DNA from: an uncultured Eubacteriales bacterium
Lineage (GTDB): Bacteria > Bacillota_A > Clostridia > Christensenellales > Aristaeellaceae
DNA: 11,582 nt
NCBI GenBank assembly: GCA_902795555.1
Contig: CADBLV010000263.1
Location: 1-11,582 of the forward strand
Reading direction: 5' to 3'
Shown here piece by piece: positions 1 to 5,566 of the stretch; position 1 is the stretch's first letter, and each line of letters begins with the position of its first letter. The notes under the pieces were generated by a model. That model did not search any database. It saw only the letters and a program-made list of their open reading frames with translations, and had not been told where the DNA came from. The position numbers were made by a program, and so were the translations under genes.

Positions 1-40
1 AATAATTCAAAAAATAAAATAAATTTTTACGCGAAATACC

Positions 41-69
41 TTGACAGGCGAGGTAATGTGGTGTATGAT
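41..69 (+). promoter_or_regulatory. Sigma-A-type promoter of the padR operon
   Basis: TTGACA at 41-46 and TATGAT at 64-69 are separated by exactly 17 bases, a near-consensus housekeeping promoter. The 30 bases before it are almost pure A/T and could act as an UP element. Transcription should begin near 76, leaving a leader of about 15 bases before the ATG at 91. The -10 box lies downstream of the GTG codons at 58 and 61, so those cannot be the start used by this transcript. PadR regulators usually repress their own promoter, but I could not pick out a convincing operator palindrome here. Confidence 0.85.
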
Positions 70-90
70 GGCCTCACTGGAGGTGATTGC

Positions 91-435
91 ATGACGGTTT
101 CAGCGGATCTGCTGAGAGGATACACCGATCCCATCATCCTGCACTGCCTTTCGCGGGGGGACGGATACGGATATCAGATCAGCAAAGATGTAAGCGAAAA
201 AAGCGGTGGCCGGGTGGAGCTGAAGGAAGCGACGCTGTACACGGCTTTCCGCAGGCTGGAGAACGCCGGATACATTTCCTCTTACTGGGGAGACGAAGGC
301 ATCGGCGCCCGGCGGCGGTATTACAGGCTGACGGAGGCCGGACGCGGCCGGCTGGCGGAAGAGAAGGCGCTCTGGCAGGAAACACGGACTGTTCTGAACG
401 GACTTTTAGACGAGGAGGGGACGAAGGATGAATAA
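91..435 (+). CDS. PadR family transcriptional regulator
   Basis: This 114-residue protein is a winged-helix DNA-binding regulator of the PadR type. The motif YGYQI (about residues 27-31) begins the second helix. The recognition helix carries the PadR signature in the form ATLYTAFRRLENAGYI (usually GTLYPxLxRLExxGLI), and the wing follows as GARRRYYRLTEAGR. The short C-terminal helix rich in Glu, Leu and Trp fits the dimerisation helix of the small subfamily 1 PadR proteins. The ATG at 91 is chosen because GGAGGT at 79-84 stands six bases upstream and the promoter -10 box excludes the earlier GTG codons. The gene overlaps the next by 8 bp. In Firmicutes such genes usually repress themselves and the envelope-related genes behind them; the inducing signal is unknown. 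Confidence 0.93.
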   Translation: MTVSADLLRGYTDPIILHCLSRGDGYGYQISKDVSEKSGGRVELKEATLYTAFRRLENAGYISSYWGDEGIGARRRYYRLTEAGRGRLAEEKALWQETRTVLNGLLDEEGTKDE

Positions 436-1537
436 CCGGATCGCGGGAATCGTGAACGCGCTGTTTCAGGACACGGCGGAAACGGAGGAAACCGTCGCGC
501 TGCACGAGGAGGTTATGAACAACTGTCAGGAGCATTTTGAAGATCTGATCGCCCACGGACAGAGCGAGGACGAAGCGGCGGAGATCATCGAAGAGAGCCT
601 GAAGGGAATGAAGGAAGTCATCGCGGAATATCCCCGGAAGGAAGGGGCCGCCGAGACGCCGGAAGAAGAGGATGAGCAGGGCGGCCGATGGGTTTTCCCG
701 GGGGTCACCCGGATTCACGCGGATCTGCGGGAGCAGGACATCGAGGTGATTCCCAGCCTGGACGACCAGGTTCACCTGCGGTGCGACGATCCGGAGCGGG
801 TGATTCTGGACGTGGCGGACGGATGCCTGACGGTGAAGGCGGCCGACCGGGCCAGCCGGGCTTCCGAAGCCCTGCGGGACGACAAGCCGGAGGAAATGAC
901 CCTCAGCGGCATTCTGAGCTATGTGGGGCGGGTGGTTCGCAAATTCAGCACCCAGATGAGCTATAACGGACCGCTGGAGATTCTGGTTCCCCGGAAGATC
1001 ATGACGGAGATGAAGCTGAACACAGTGAGCGGGGACATTTCCTATCAGGGCCCCATTGCCGACGTGATCACGCTGCACACTGCCAGCGGGGATATCGAGA
1101 TCGATCCTTCCGACGACGCGACGATGGAACGGGTCAGCGCGGGGGCGGCCAGCGGGGATGTGAAGCTGCACGGCAGTGCGGCGGAAGCGGAGCTGAACTC
1201 CATGAGCGGCGATGTGTCCGCCACGGGCGCGTTTGACACGATCCGGATCAGGAGTGTGAGCGGCGACGCGGAATTCTCCGGATCCGCCGTCAAGCTGACG
1301 CTCCATTCCGTCAGCGGCGACGCGGAAGCAACCATTGAAAACAACAGCATCCAGTGGATCGAGGCGAAATCCACCTCCGGAGATGTGGAGATCATGCTGC
1401 CGGAAGGCCTGGAAGGCGTGCACGCGGAATATACTTCCCGCAGCGGATCATGCTACTGCAAGGCTGCGGACGCGGGATTCTCGGCCCCTGTGCAGATTCG
1501 TGCCTCCACGGTGAGCGGAAGCGTCCGGATTCAGTGA
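428..1537 (+). CDS. DUF1700/HAAS-like and DUF4097-like beta-helix protein
   Basis: The 369-residue product has two parts. Residues 1-75 are acidic and helical, with a GQSEDEAAEIIEESL stretch like the HAAS/DUF1700 domains of PadR-linked proteins (HxxxLxxxGxsexEA pattern). After an acidic linker (EEEDEQGG), residues about 95-369 form a DUF4097-like region. It repeats an SGD turn at residues 201, 220, 242, 260, 278, 296 and 317, with variant turns near 337 (RSGS) and close to the C-terminus (VSGSV). The 18-22 residue spacing fits coils of a right-handed beta-helix. No signal peptide or membrane segment is visible, unlike many DUF4097 proteins, so it is probably cytoplasmic or held by a partner. 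The start at 428 has GAGGAGGGG just upstream and overlaps padR, so the pair is co-expressed. Molecular function is unknown; an envelope-stress role is inferred only from similar operons. Confidence 0.85.
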   Translation: MNNRIAGIVNALFQDTAETEETVALHEEVMNNCQEHFEDLIAHGQSEDEAAEIIEESLKGMKEVIAEYPRKEGAAETPEEEDEQGGRWVFPGVTRIHADLREQDIEVIPSLDDQVHLRCDDPERVILDVADGCLTVKAADRASRASEALRDDKPEEMTLSGILSYVGRVVRKFSTQMSYNGPLEILVPRKIMTEMKLNTVSGDISYQGPIADVITLHTASGDIEIDPSDDATMERVSAGAASGDVKLHGSAAEAELNSMSGDVSATGAFDTIRIRSVSGDAEFSGSAVKLTLHSVSGDAEATIENNSIQWIEAKSTSGDVEIMLPEGLEGVHAEYTSRSGSCYCKAADAGFSAPVQIRASTVSGSVRIQ

Positions 1538-1581
1538 GTGACCCGCCCTGACAGGAGGACGGGAAAAAGAAGAAGCGGCAG

Positions 1582-1621
1582 AAGGATAAAAGGATAGAAG
1601 GATAGAAGAAAAGAAGGAGAT
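1582..1621 (+). repeat. 8-bp tandem repeat ending in the ribosome binding site
   Basis: Five consecutive 8-base units run from 1582: AAGGATAA, AAGGATAG, AAGGATAG, AAGAAAAG and AAGGAGAT. The last unit contains the AAGGAG that serves the ATG at 1627. The repeat lies in the 89-base space between the DUF4097-like gene and the next gene. No terminator was found there; a weak 8-bp stem with one mismatch (1542-1549 with 1556-1563) has no T tract. Copy number could change by slippage, but that is inference. Confidence 0.75.
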
Positions 1622-1626
1622 TGACC

Positions 1627-2280
1627 ATGGAAACGAACGAGAGGAAGGGCGGCCAGGTTGCGGACATTTTTCAGAAGCTGTATCATCATCGGCTGCGGAT
1701 TGACAGGAACGGAAAGACGATTCTGAACTGGTCCAGCCTGTTCAGCCTGGCCTGCCTGCTGCTGGCTCCGCATATGACCATCGTCGGCGCGGTGATCGCC
1801 CTGCTGATGGGATATCATATCAGCCTGGAATCGGACGGGGAAGAGGATACGGAGTTTCAGGAGCGATTCCGGCAGGCGGCCGACACGGTGAAGAAGACAG
1901 CGTCCGCCGCTGCCCGAACCATCAAAACCGAGATTGAAAAGAATAACGGAAACCGGAAGACCGGCAGCGAAAACACTGCCTCCCGCCCGGCGGAAGAGAC
2001 TTCCTGGGCGGCGCAGCGGAGCGCGGAGATGGCGGCCAGGCAGGCAGCCCAGCCGACAGTGACAGCCCAACCGACAGCGACGGTTCAGCCGACAGCGACG
2101 GCCCAGCCGGTGAACCAGGACGTGGTTGAGGATCTGGAGAAGCATGCCTATGATTTCCAGCATAATCCTGCCGCAAGATCCGCTTTTTCGGCGATGGGTT
2201 CCACCGTGCCGACGCTGCAGGTGGAGGAAAACAACGGGGATGACGGCGGCCCTGTGATCGTGGACGCCCAAATCATTTGA
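1627..2280 (+). CDS. DUF4342-like small membrane protein
   Basis: The 217-residue product begins with a 65-residue module resembling DUF4342. A short helix (VADIFQKLYHHRLRI) is followed by a strand pair (DRNGKTILN) and one long or two short hydrophobic stretches (about residues 34-62, with LLAPHMTIVGAVIALLMGYH). After it come a charged region (EEDTEFQERF, KKTASAAARTIKTEI), three copies of a QPTxTx hexapeptide, and an acidic tail ending VIVDAQII. It is likely membrane-anchored with a soluble, partly disordered C-terminus. ATG 1627 is preferred over TTG 1621 because AAGGAG at 1614-1619 is seven bases before it. It is probably the third gene of the padR operon, since no terminator separates it from the preceding gene. 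The family assignment rests on pattern recognition and the function is unknown. Confidence 0.75.
   Translation: METNERKGGQVADIFQKLYHHRLRIDRNGKTILNWSSLFSLACLLLAPHMTIVGAVIALLMGYHISLESDGEEDTEFQERFRQAADTVKKTASAAARTIKTEIEKNNGNRKTGSENTASRPAEETSWAAQRSAEMAARQAAQPTVTAQPTATVQPTATAQPVNQDVVEDLEKHAYDFQHNPAARSAFSAMGSTVPTLQVEENNGDDGGPVIVDAQII
2050..2109 (+). repeat. In-frame 18-bp repeat encoding QPTxTx
   Basis: Three 18-base units (2050-2067, 2068-2085, 2086-2103) encode QPTVTA, QPTATV and QPTATA, and a partial fourth encodes QP. They form a Pro/Thr-rich flexible linker in the DUF4342-like protein. Because the unit is a multiple of three, copy number can vary without breaking the frame. Confidence 0.8.
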
Positions 2281-2281
2281 C

Positions 2282-2342
2282 AACAGTATCAGACAGCATC
2301 AGTCAGTCGGCTCCGGCGCGGGGTTGGCTGACTGATCCTGTT
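2282..2342 (+). other. Long RNA hairpin between genes
   Basis: ATCAGTCAG at 2298-2306 is the exact reverse complement of CTGACTGAT at 2328-2336. Allowing G-U pairs, the stem continues without interruption to 17 pairs (2298-2314 with 2320-2336) around a five-base loop. An outer stem pairs AACAG 2282-2286 with CTGTT 2338-2342 across an asymmetric bulge. The G-U pairs only form in RNA copied from the + strand. No run of T follows directly (TTTT occurs about 20 bases on, near 2360), so it is not a classical intrinsic terminator. It may be a processing site, a weak terminator or a structured leader. The rest of the 2281-2453 gap holds no ORF or clear promoter that I can support. Confidence 0.6.
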
Positions 2343-2453
2343 ATATGAAGAGAGGTATCTTTTGTTCGTGATCCGCGACGCGGGGGTAAGGATTAAACAG
2401 TCAACCGAACAGAACGGCAGAGGTGAACCTGCTGATTGCAGAGGAGGAAAAGG

Positions 2454-3623
2454 ATGAATCCGCTGGAGAAGAAACTGACGGAATGCCTGAAAGAGGCGAC
2501 GGAGCGGCAGGAGGCCGCGGGGATCAATGTGCTGGTTTTGCAAAACGGGGAGGAACTGGGCTACGCAGAGGCCGGCATGGCCAATCTGGCGGCGGGGAAA
2601 CCCATCACCCGGGACGCGATTTTCCGGCTGTACAGCCAGACCAAACCGGTGACGGCGGCCGCGGTCATGATGCTTGTGGAGCGCGGAAAGATTGACCTGC
2701 TGGACGGGGTGGACAAGTTTCTGCCGGGCTTTGGACATCCCCGCGTGATCGCGGCGGACGGGACGGAGACCCCGACGCTGCGGGCGCCCTGGATTCTGGA
2801 GCTGCTGGGCATGACGGCGGGGGTGTGCTATCCGGATGTGGACGCCGCGGGACAATGTGCCGCGAGGGTGTTTGCGGAAGACCAGGAGCGGATTCTTGCG
2901 GGGAACGGCATGGACACGGTTTCGTTCTGCAACCGGCTGGGAGAACAGCCGCTGGCTTTTCAGCCGGGAACCCACTGGCGATACAGCACGAGCGCGGACA
3001 TTCTCGGCGCGGTGGTCGAGGTCGTGAGCGGGAAGCGTTTCAGCCGGTTTCTCCGGGAAGAGCTGTTTGAGCCCCTGGGCATGAAGGATACCGCTTTATG
3101 GGTTCCGCCGGAAAAGCGGGACCGGTTTGTGACGGTGTATGACCATACGGCGGCGGGGTTGACGGAATGGCGAAATCTTCACCTGGCTGTGGGCAAATAC
3201 GACGAGGAACCCGCTTTTGAATCGGGCGGCGCGGGGCTGGTTTCCACGCTGGATGATTATGCGGCCTTTGCCGGGATGCTGCTGCGCGGCGGCGTTACCC
3301 GGGATGGGAAGCGGCTGCTGAGCGAAGCGACGGTGCGATATATGACGACGCCGCAGCTGAGCGAGGATGTGCGGAAGGATATGTGGGATGCCCTGAATGG
3401 ATACAGCTATTCCTGCCTGATGCGGGTGTGCGACCGGCCGGGAGCGGCGGGGTTGCTGACACGGAAGGGCGAATATGGCTGGGACGGCTGGCTCGGAACC
3501 TATTTCTGCAATATTCCGGACCAGGGGATCACTTTCCTGCTGGGGCAGAATGTGACCAACGCCGGCACCACCGCTGTAACCAGAAAATGCCGCAATCTGG
3601 TTGCGGCTGCGCTGGGGATTTGA
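2454..3623 (+). CDS. Serine hydrolase, beta-lactamase/esterase VIII family
   Basis: The 389-residue protein has the class C beta-lactamase fold used by family VIII esterases and D-aminopeptidase-like enzymes. The catalytic SxxK appears as S61-Q-T-K64 in the context RLYSQTKPVTAAAVMML. The second motif is Y177-S-T in the context THWRYSTSADILG. The third, KTG-like motif is in GWDGWLGT (342-349). No signal peptide is present, so it acts in the cytoplasm, which argues for ester or amide hydrolysis of small molecules rather than antibiotic defence. The substrate cannot be read from sequence. ATG 2454 is chosen for GAGGAGG at 2441-2447, six bases upstream; an upstream in-frame TTG at 2436 has no such site. 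The length is normal for the family. The gene stands alone between a hairpin region and a convergent repeat element. Confidence 0.92.
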   Translation: MNPLEKKLTECLKEATERQEAAGINVLVLQNGEELGYAEAGMANLAAGKPITRDAIFRLYSQTKPVTAAAVMMLVERGKIDLLDGVDKFLPGFGHPRVIAADGTETPTLRAPWILELLGMTAGVCYPDVDAAGQCAARVFAEDQERILAGNGMDTVSFCNRLGEQPLAFQPGTHWRYSTSADILGAVVEVVSGKRFSRFLREELFEPLGMKDTALWVPPEKRDRFVTVYDHTAAGLTEWRNLHLAVGKYDEEPAFESGGAGLVSTLDDYAAFAGMLLRGGVTRDGKRLLSEATVRYMTTPQLSEDVRKDMWDALNGYSYSCLMRVCDRPGAAGLLTRKGEYGWDGWLGTYFCNIPDQGITFLLGQNVTNAGTTAVTRKCRNLVAAALGI

Positions 3624-3661
3624 TGTTTGGGTAAAAAACGCGATGTTTGGGTAAGAACGCG
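3622..3661. repeat. 20-bp direct repeat at the edge of the repeat element
   Basis: Two copies of a sequence beginning GATGTTTGGGTAA lie side by side (3622-3641 and 3642-3661), differing by one A insertion and one A/G change toward their ends. The first copy starts inside the TGA stop codon of the serine hydrolase gene. It forms the left end of the larger intergenic element that reaches the thymidine kinase stop codon. Confidence 0.8.
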
Positions 3662-3722
3662 AGGGGAAGCCCTCACGGGAGCCGGATTCAGGTGGAGGCT
3701 CCCGGGAGGGCTTCCCCTCGCG
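3658..3722. terminator. 26-bp inverted repeat, probable bidirectional terminator
   Basis: Bases 3658-3683 are the reverse complement of 3697-3722 except at one position, giving a 26-pair GC-rich stem around a 13-base loop. It sits between two convergent genes. On the minus strand the stem is followed by TTCTTAC and then, after the direct repeat, by TTTTTT. On the + strand the nearest T run is TTTT, about ten bases on. It can therefore stop transcription from both sides, though the T tracts are weaker than in a textbook terminator. The right arm is also the start of the first 47-bp tandem unit, so the left arm is an inverted piece of the same repeat. Confidence 0.75.
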
Positions 3723-3888
3723 TCGGCGTATGTTTTCAATGCGGAAAGACCGGATGGCTTCGCCTTGTGTCAGGATGCGTGTTTCGTGCGGAGAGACCGG
3801 AAGGGATCCCCTCGCATCGGCGCAGGTTTTTGTGCAGAAAGACCGGAAGGCTTCCCTTCGCGTCGGCGTATGTTTTCAATGCGCGGGA
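3709..3888. repeat. Four degenerate 46-47 bp tandem units
   Basis: Units start at 3709, 3756, 3803 and 3849 (periods 47, 47, 46). Each begins with a GGCTTCCCCTCGC-like segment; the first three end in GACCGGA. Unit 1 and the truncated unit 4 match at 34 of 35 positions (3709-3743 against 3849-3883), while units 2 and 3 are more diverged. The period is not a multiple of three, so reading frames are not conserved and the repeat is not protein coding. The last unit runs across the stop codon of tk (3876-3878). It looks like one member of an interspersed intergenic repeat family, which a genome self-search would confirm. Confidence 0.85.
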
Positions 3889-4436
3889 CCAAGCTCTCCG
3901 CTGCGCCAGTGCCTGCGGCAGAGGGAAACGTAGGCTTCATTGCCGCCCAGGACAATCTGTTCTCCCTCCCGGGCCACTTTTCCGTTGATGACACGGGCGT
4001 TGCAGGTGGCTTTTTTGCCGCACCAGCAGATGGTTTTCACTTCCTCGATCGTGTCCGCCCAGGCCATGAGCCACTGGCTGCCCTCGAAGAAGTTGCCTTT
4101 GAAATCCGCCCGAAGGCCGTAGGCGATCACCGGGATTTCCAGATCGTCGACGATATGAACGAGCATTTCCACCTGTTCTTTGGTCAGGAACTGGGCTTCG
4201 TCCACAATGACACAGTCATAGCCGGAGAGGTCCATGCCTTCCAGCTCTTCCATAAAGACACATTCGGTTTTCAGGCCGCAGCGGGAGAGGATGGTGCGCT
4301 CCCCGTCCCGGTTTTCCAGGGCGGGCTTCACCATCAGCACATTCTGATGCCGCTCGCCGTAGTTATACTGCACCATGATCGCGTTGGCGGTTTTGCTGGA
4401 GCCCATGGCTCCGTATCGAAAATACAATTTTGCCAC
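3876..4436 (-). CDS. tdk: Thymidine kinase, type II
   Basis: This enzyme phosphorylates thymidine (and deoxyuridine) with ATP to give dTMP in the cytoplasmic salvage pathway. The 186-residue form has the type II N-terminus AKLYFRYGAMGSSKTAN with a P-loop (GAMGSSKT, where the usual glycine before Lys is Ser). Walker B is VIVDEAQF, followed by the conserved IPVIAYGLRADFKGNFFEGS segment. The zinc-lobe residues are CWCG and CRRHW, with the substrate-binding lasso near GEQIVLGGNEAYVSLC. The GTG at 4436 gives the canonical family start and has AAAGGA nine bases before it; an in-frame ATG at 4463 would add nine residues (MGLAKGCFI) and cannot be excluded. The last few codons and the stop fall in the downstream tandem repeat. 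The gene lies behind azlD on the same strand. Confidence 0.96.
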   Translation of the reverse strand: MAKLYFRYGAMGSSKTANAIMVQYNYGERHQNVLMVKPALENRDGERTILSRCGLKTECVFMEELEGMDLSGYDCVIVDEAQFLTKEQVEMLVHIVDDLEIPVIAYGLRADFKGNFFEGSQWLMAWADTIEEVKTICWCGKKATCNARVINGKVAREGEQIVLGGNEAYVSLCRRHWRSGELGPAH

Positions 4437-4463
4437 AATGAAACATCCTTTCGCCAGACCCAT

Positions 4464-4509
4464 CTTTCCATCCCGGAAAGGAGGGGTTCACAAGAGGGAG
4501 AAGCCCTCT
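4464..4509 (-). other. Two short hairpins in the azlD-tk gap
   Basis: Two 6-bp perfect stems with five-base loops lie in this gap: CTTTCC/GGAAAG (4464-4469 with 4475-4480) and AGAGGG/CCCTCT (4493-4498 with 4504-4509). The first ends right at the upstream candidate ATG of tk. Neither is followed by a convincing T run on the minus strand. They could moderate read-through or translation of tk, or be chance. Confidence 0.4.
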
Positions 4510-4519
4510 GTTCGTTTAT

Positions 4520-4528
4520 ATTATACCA
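4520..4528 (-). promoter_or_regulatory. Extended -10 promoter candidate for tk
   Basis: Read on the minus strand, TGG followed by TATAAT forms an extended -10 element that overlaps the azlD stop codon. No good -35 box is seen 16-18 bases upstream. Initiation near 4513 would give tk a leader of about 77 bases to the GTG start. It would allow tk to be expressed apart from pdp-azlCD. Confidence 0.45.
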
Positions 4529-4838
4529 GCAGCAGGAAAGCCTGGGCCAGGGCGACGGCGACACAGGCGGCCAGGGCCACGGTCAGCAGGCTCCGACCTC
4601 GCCAGGCCAGCAGCACCGCCACCGCGACGCCGCAGATCGCCGTGCGCAGATCGCCGGTGGAATAGAACACATCCGGAAAGGTCATGGCGCCCAGCACCGC
4701 ATAGGGAATATAGCCCAGGAAGGAACGGATGAACCGGCTGCGGATTTCCCGGCGGAATACCGTCAGGGGCAGCATCCGGATCAGATAGGTCACCCCGGCG
4801 GTGACCGCCAGATAGGGGAGAAAAACAGACCATTTCAT
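4521..4838 (-). CDS. azlD: AzlD family branched-chain amino acid transport protein
   Basis: The 105-residue membrane protein has three or four hydrophobic segments and the AzlD pattern TYLIRMLPL near residue 17 followed by GYIPYAVLGAMTFPDVF. In the family, the small AzlD subunit works with AzlC as an exporter of branched-chain amino acids and the analogue azaleucine in the cytoplasmic membrane. The ATG at 4838 overlaps the azlC stop codon as ATGA, which indicates translational coupling, and AGGAGG lies just upstream inside azlC. Length is typical. Substrate is inferred from the family only. Confidence 0.92.
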   Translation of the reverse strand: MKWSVFLPYLAVTAGVTYLIRMLPLTVFRREIRSRFIRSFLGYIPYAVLGAMTFPDVFYSTGDLRTAICGVAVAVLLAWRGRSLLTVALAACVAVALAQAFLLLV

Positions 4839-5566
4839 GCGCTTTCCTCCTCTTTCATCGGAAACAGGGCAGCGCCGGCCGCCGCGGCGGCTACGGCGCA
4901 GATGATGATGGCGAAGCCGGAAGAGACCGTGTTCAGGCCCGGGATATACCGGAAGCAAAGGCTCAGGGCGACGGCTATGGCAACCACAAACCGTACCGGC
5001 CGATGCTTTCGGGCCGGCGGCAGGATGATGGCCAGGAACATGCCGTAAATCGCGATGCCCAGAGCGGAACGCACAAAGGCCGGCAGCAGCGTTCCCGCGG
5101 CGGCGCCCAGGAAGGTGCCCAGACTCCAGCCGATCCACGGGGTCAGCATCAGGCCGTACAGGTAATCCTTTCCGACCTTCCCCGGCTGGGAGGAGGCCAC
5201 GGCAAAGATTTCATCCGTGTTAGCGAAGGAAAAGATCATCCGCTGCAGCGTGCCCATGCTGCTGTCCAGCTTTCTCCCCAGGGAGAGGCTCATCAGGGCA
5301 TAGCGGAGATTGATGGTCAGCTGGGTCAGCGCCATCTCCGCCAGGGAGGCGCCGGAGGCCATCAGGGGCAGGGCGGCCATCTGGCCGGCACTGGTCAGAT
5401 TCGTCATGGAAATCAGCACCGCCTGGAGCACGGAAAGCCCGTCGCCTACAGCCTTCATGCCGAAAGCGAAGGAGACGCTCAGATATCCCAGGGCGATGGG
5501 CAGGCCATGGCGGATGCCCTGTCGGAAGGTCCCGGAGGGCAGATCGGCACGGTTAACCTGTTTCAT
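4835..5566 (-). CDS. azlC: AzlC family branched-chain amino acid permease
   Basis: This 243-residue protein is the large subunit of the AzlCD exporter. The N-terminal GIRHGLPIALGYLSVSFAFG, the segment LTSAGQMAALPLM and the conserved NLRYALMSLSLG motif are all typical of AzlC. Four or more further membrane segments follow, ending in an Ala-rich helix and an acidic tail (KEEESA). Family length is about 230-245, so the gene is complete. Its ATG overlaps the pdp stop codon and its own stop overlaps the azlD start, both as ATGA, so the three genes are surely one transcript. The link to a nucleoside phosphorylase is unusual. Confidence 0.93.
   Translation of the reverse strand: MKQVNRADLPSGTFRQGIRHGLPIALGYLSVSFAFGMKAVGDGLSVLQAVLISMTNLTSAGQMAALPLMASGASLAEMALTQLTINLRYALMSLSLGRKLDSSMGTLQRMIFSFANTDEIFAVASSQPGKVGKDYLYGLMLTPWIGWSLGTFLGAAAGTLLPAFVRSALGIAIYGMFLAIILPPARKHRPVRFVVAIAVALSLCFRYIPGLNTVSSGFAIIICAVAAAAAGAALFPMKEEESA

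Noticed and set aside
58..63. GTG starts for the PadR regulator at 58 or 61
   Set aside because: They lie upstream of the -10 box and have no ribosome site; ATG 91 has GGAGGT at the right distance.
179..1423. 414-codon open frame antisense to padR and the DUF4097-like gene
   Set aside because: It covers two genes with clear motifs and good ribosome sites. Its openness follows from repeated SGD codons and GC bias.
1542..1563. Terminator after the DUF4097-like gene
   Set aside because: The 8-bp stem has a mismatch and is followed by purines, not T residues.
2281..2453. Known riboswitch class in the gap before the serine hydrolase
   Set aside because: The hairpin does not match a conserved riboswitch core that I can recognise, and the gene is not a typical riboswitch target.
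3622..3888. CRISPR array
   Set aside because: The 46-47 bp units are contiguous and degenerate, without spacers of regular length, and no cas gene is present.
3627..5048. 473-codon open frame on the + strand across the repeat element, tk and azlD
   Set aside because: It lies opposite clear tk, azlD and azlC genes and its product has no recognisable domain. It is open only because of GC-rich codon structure on the other strand.
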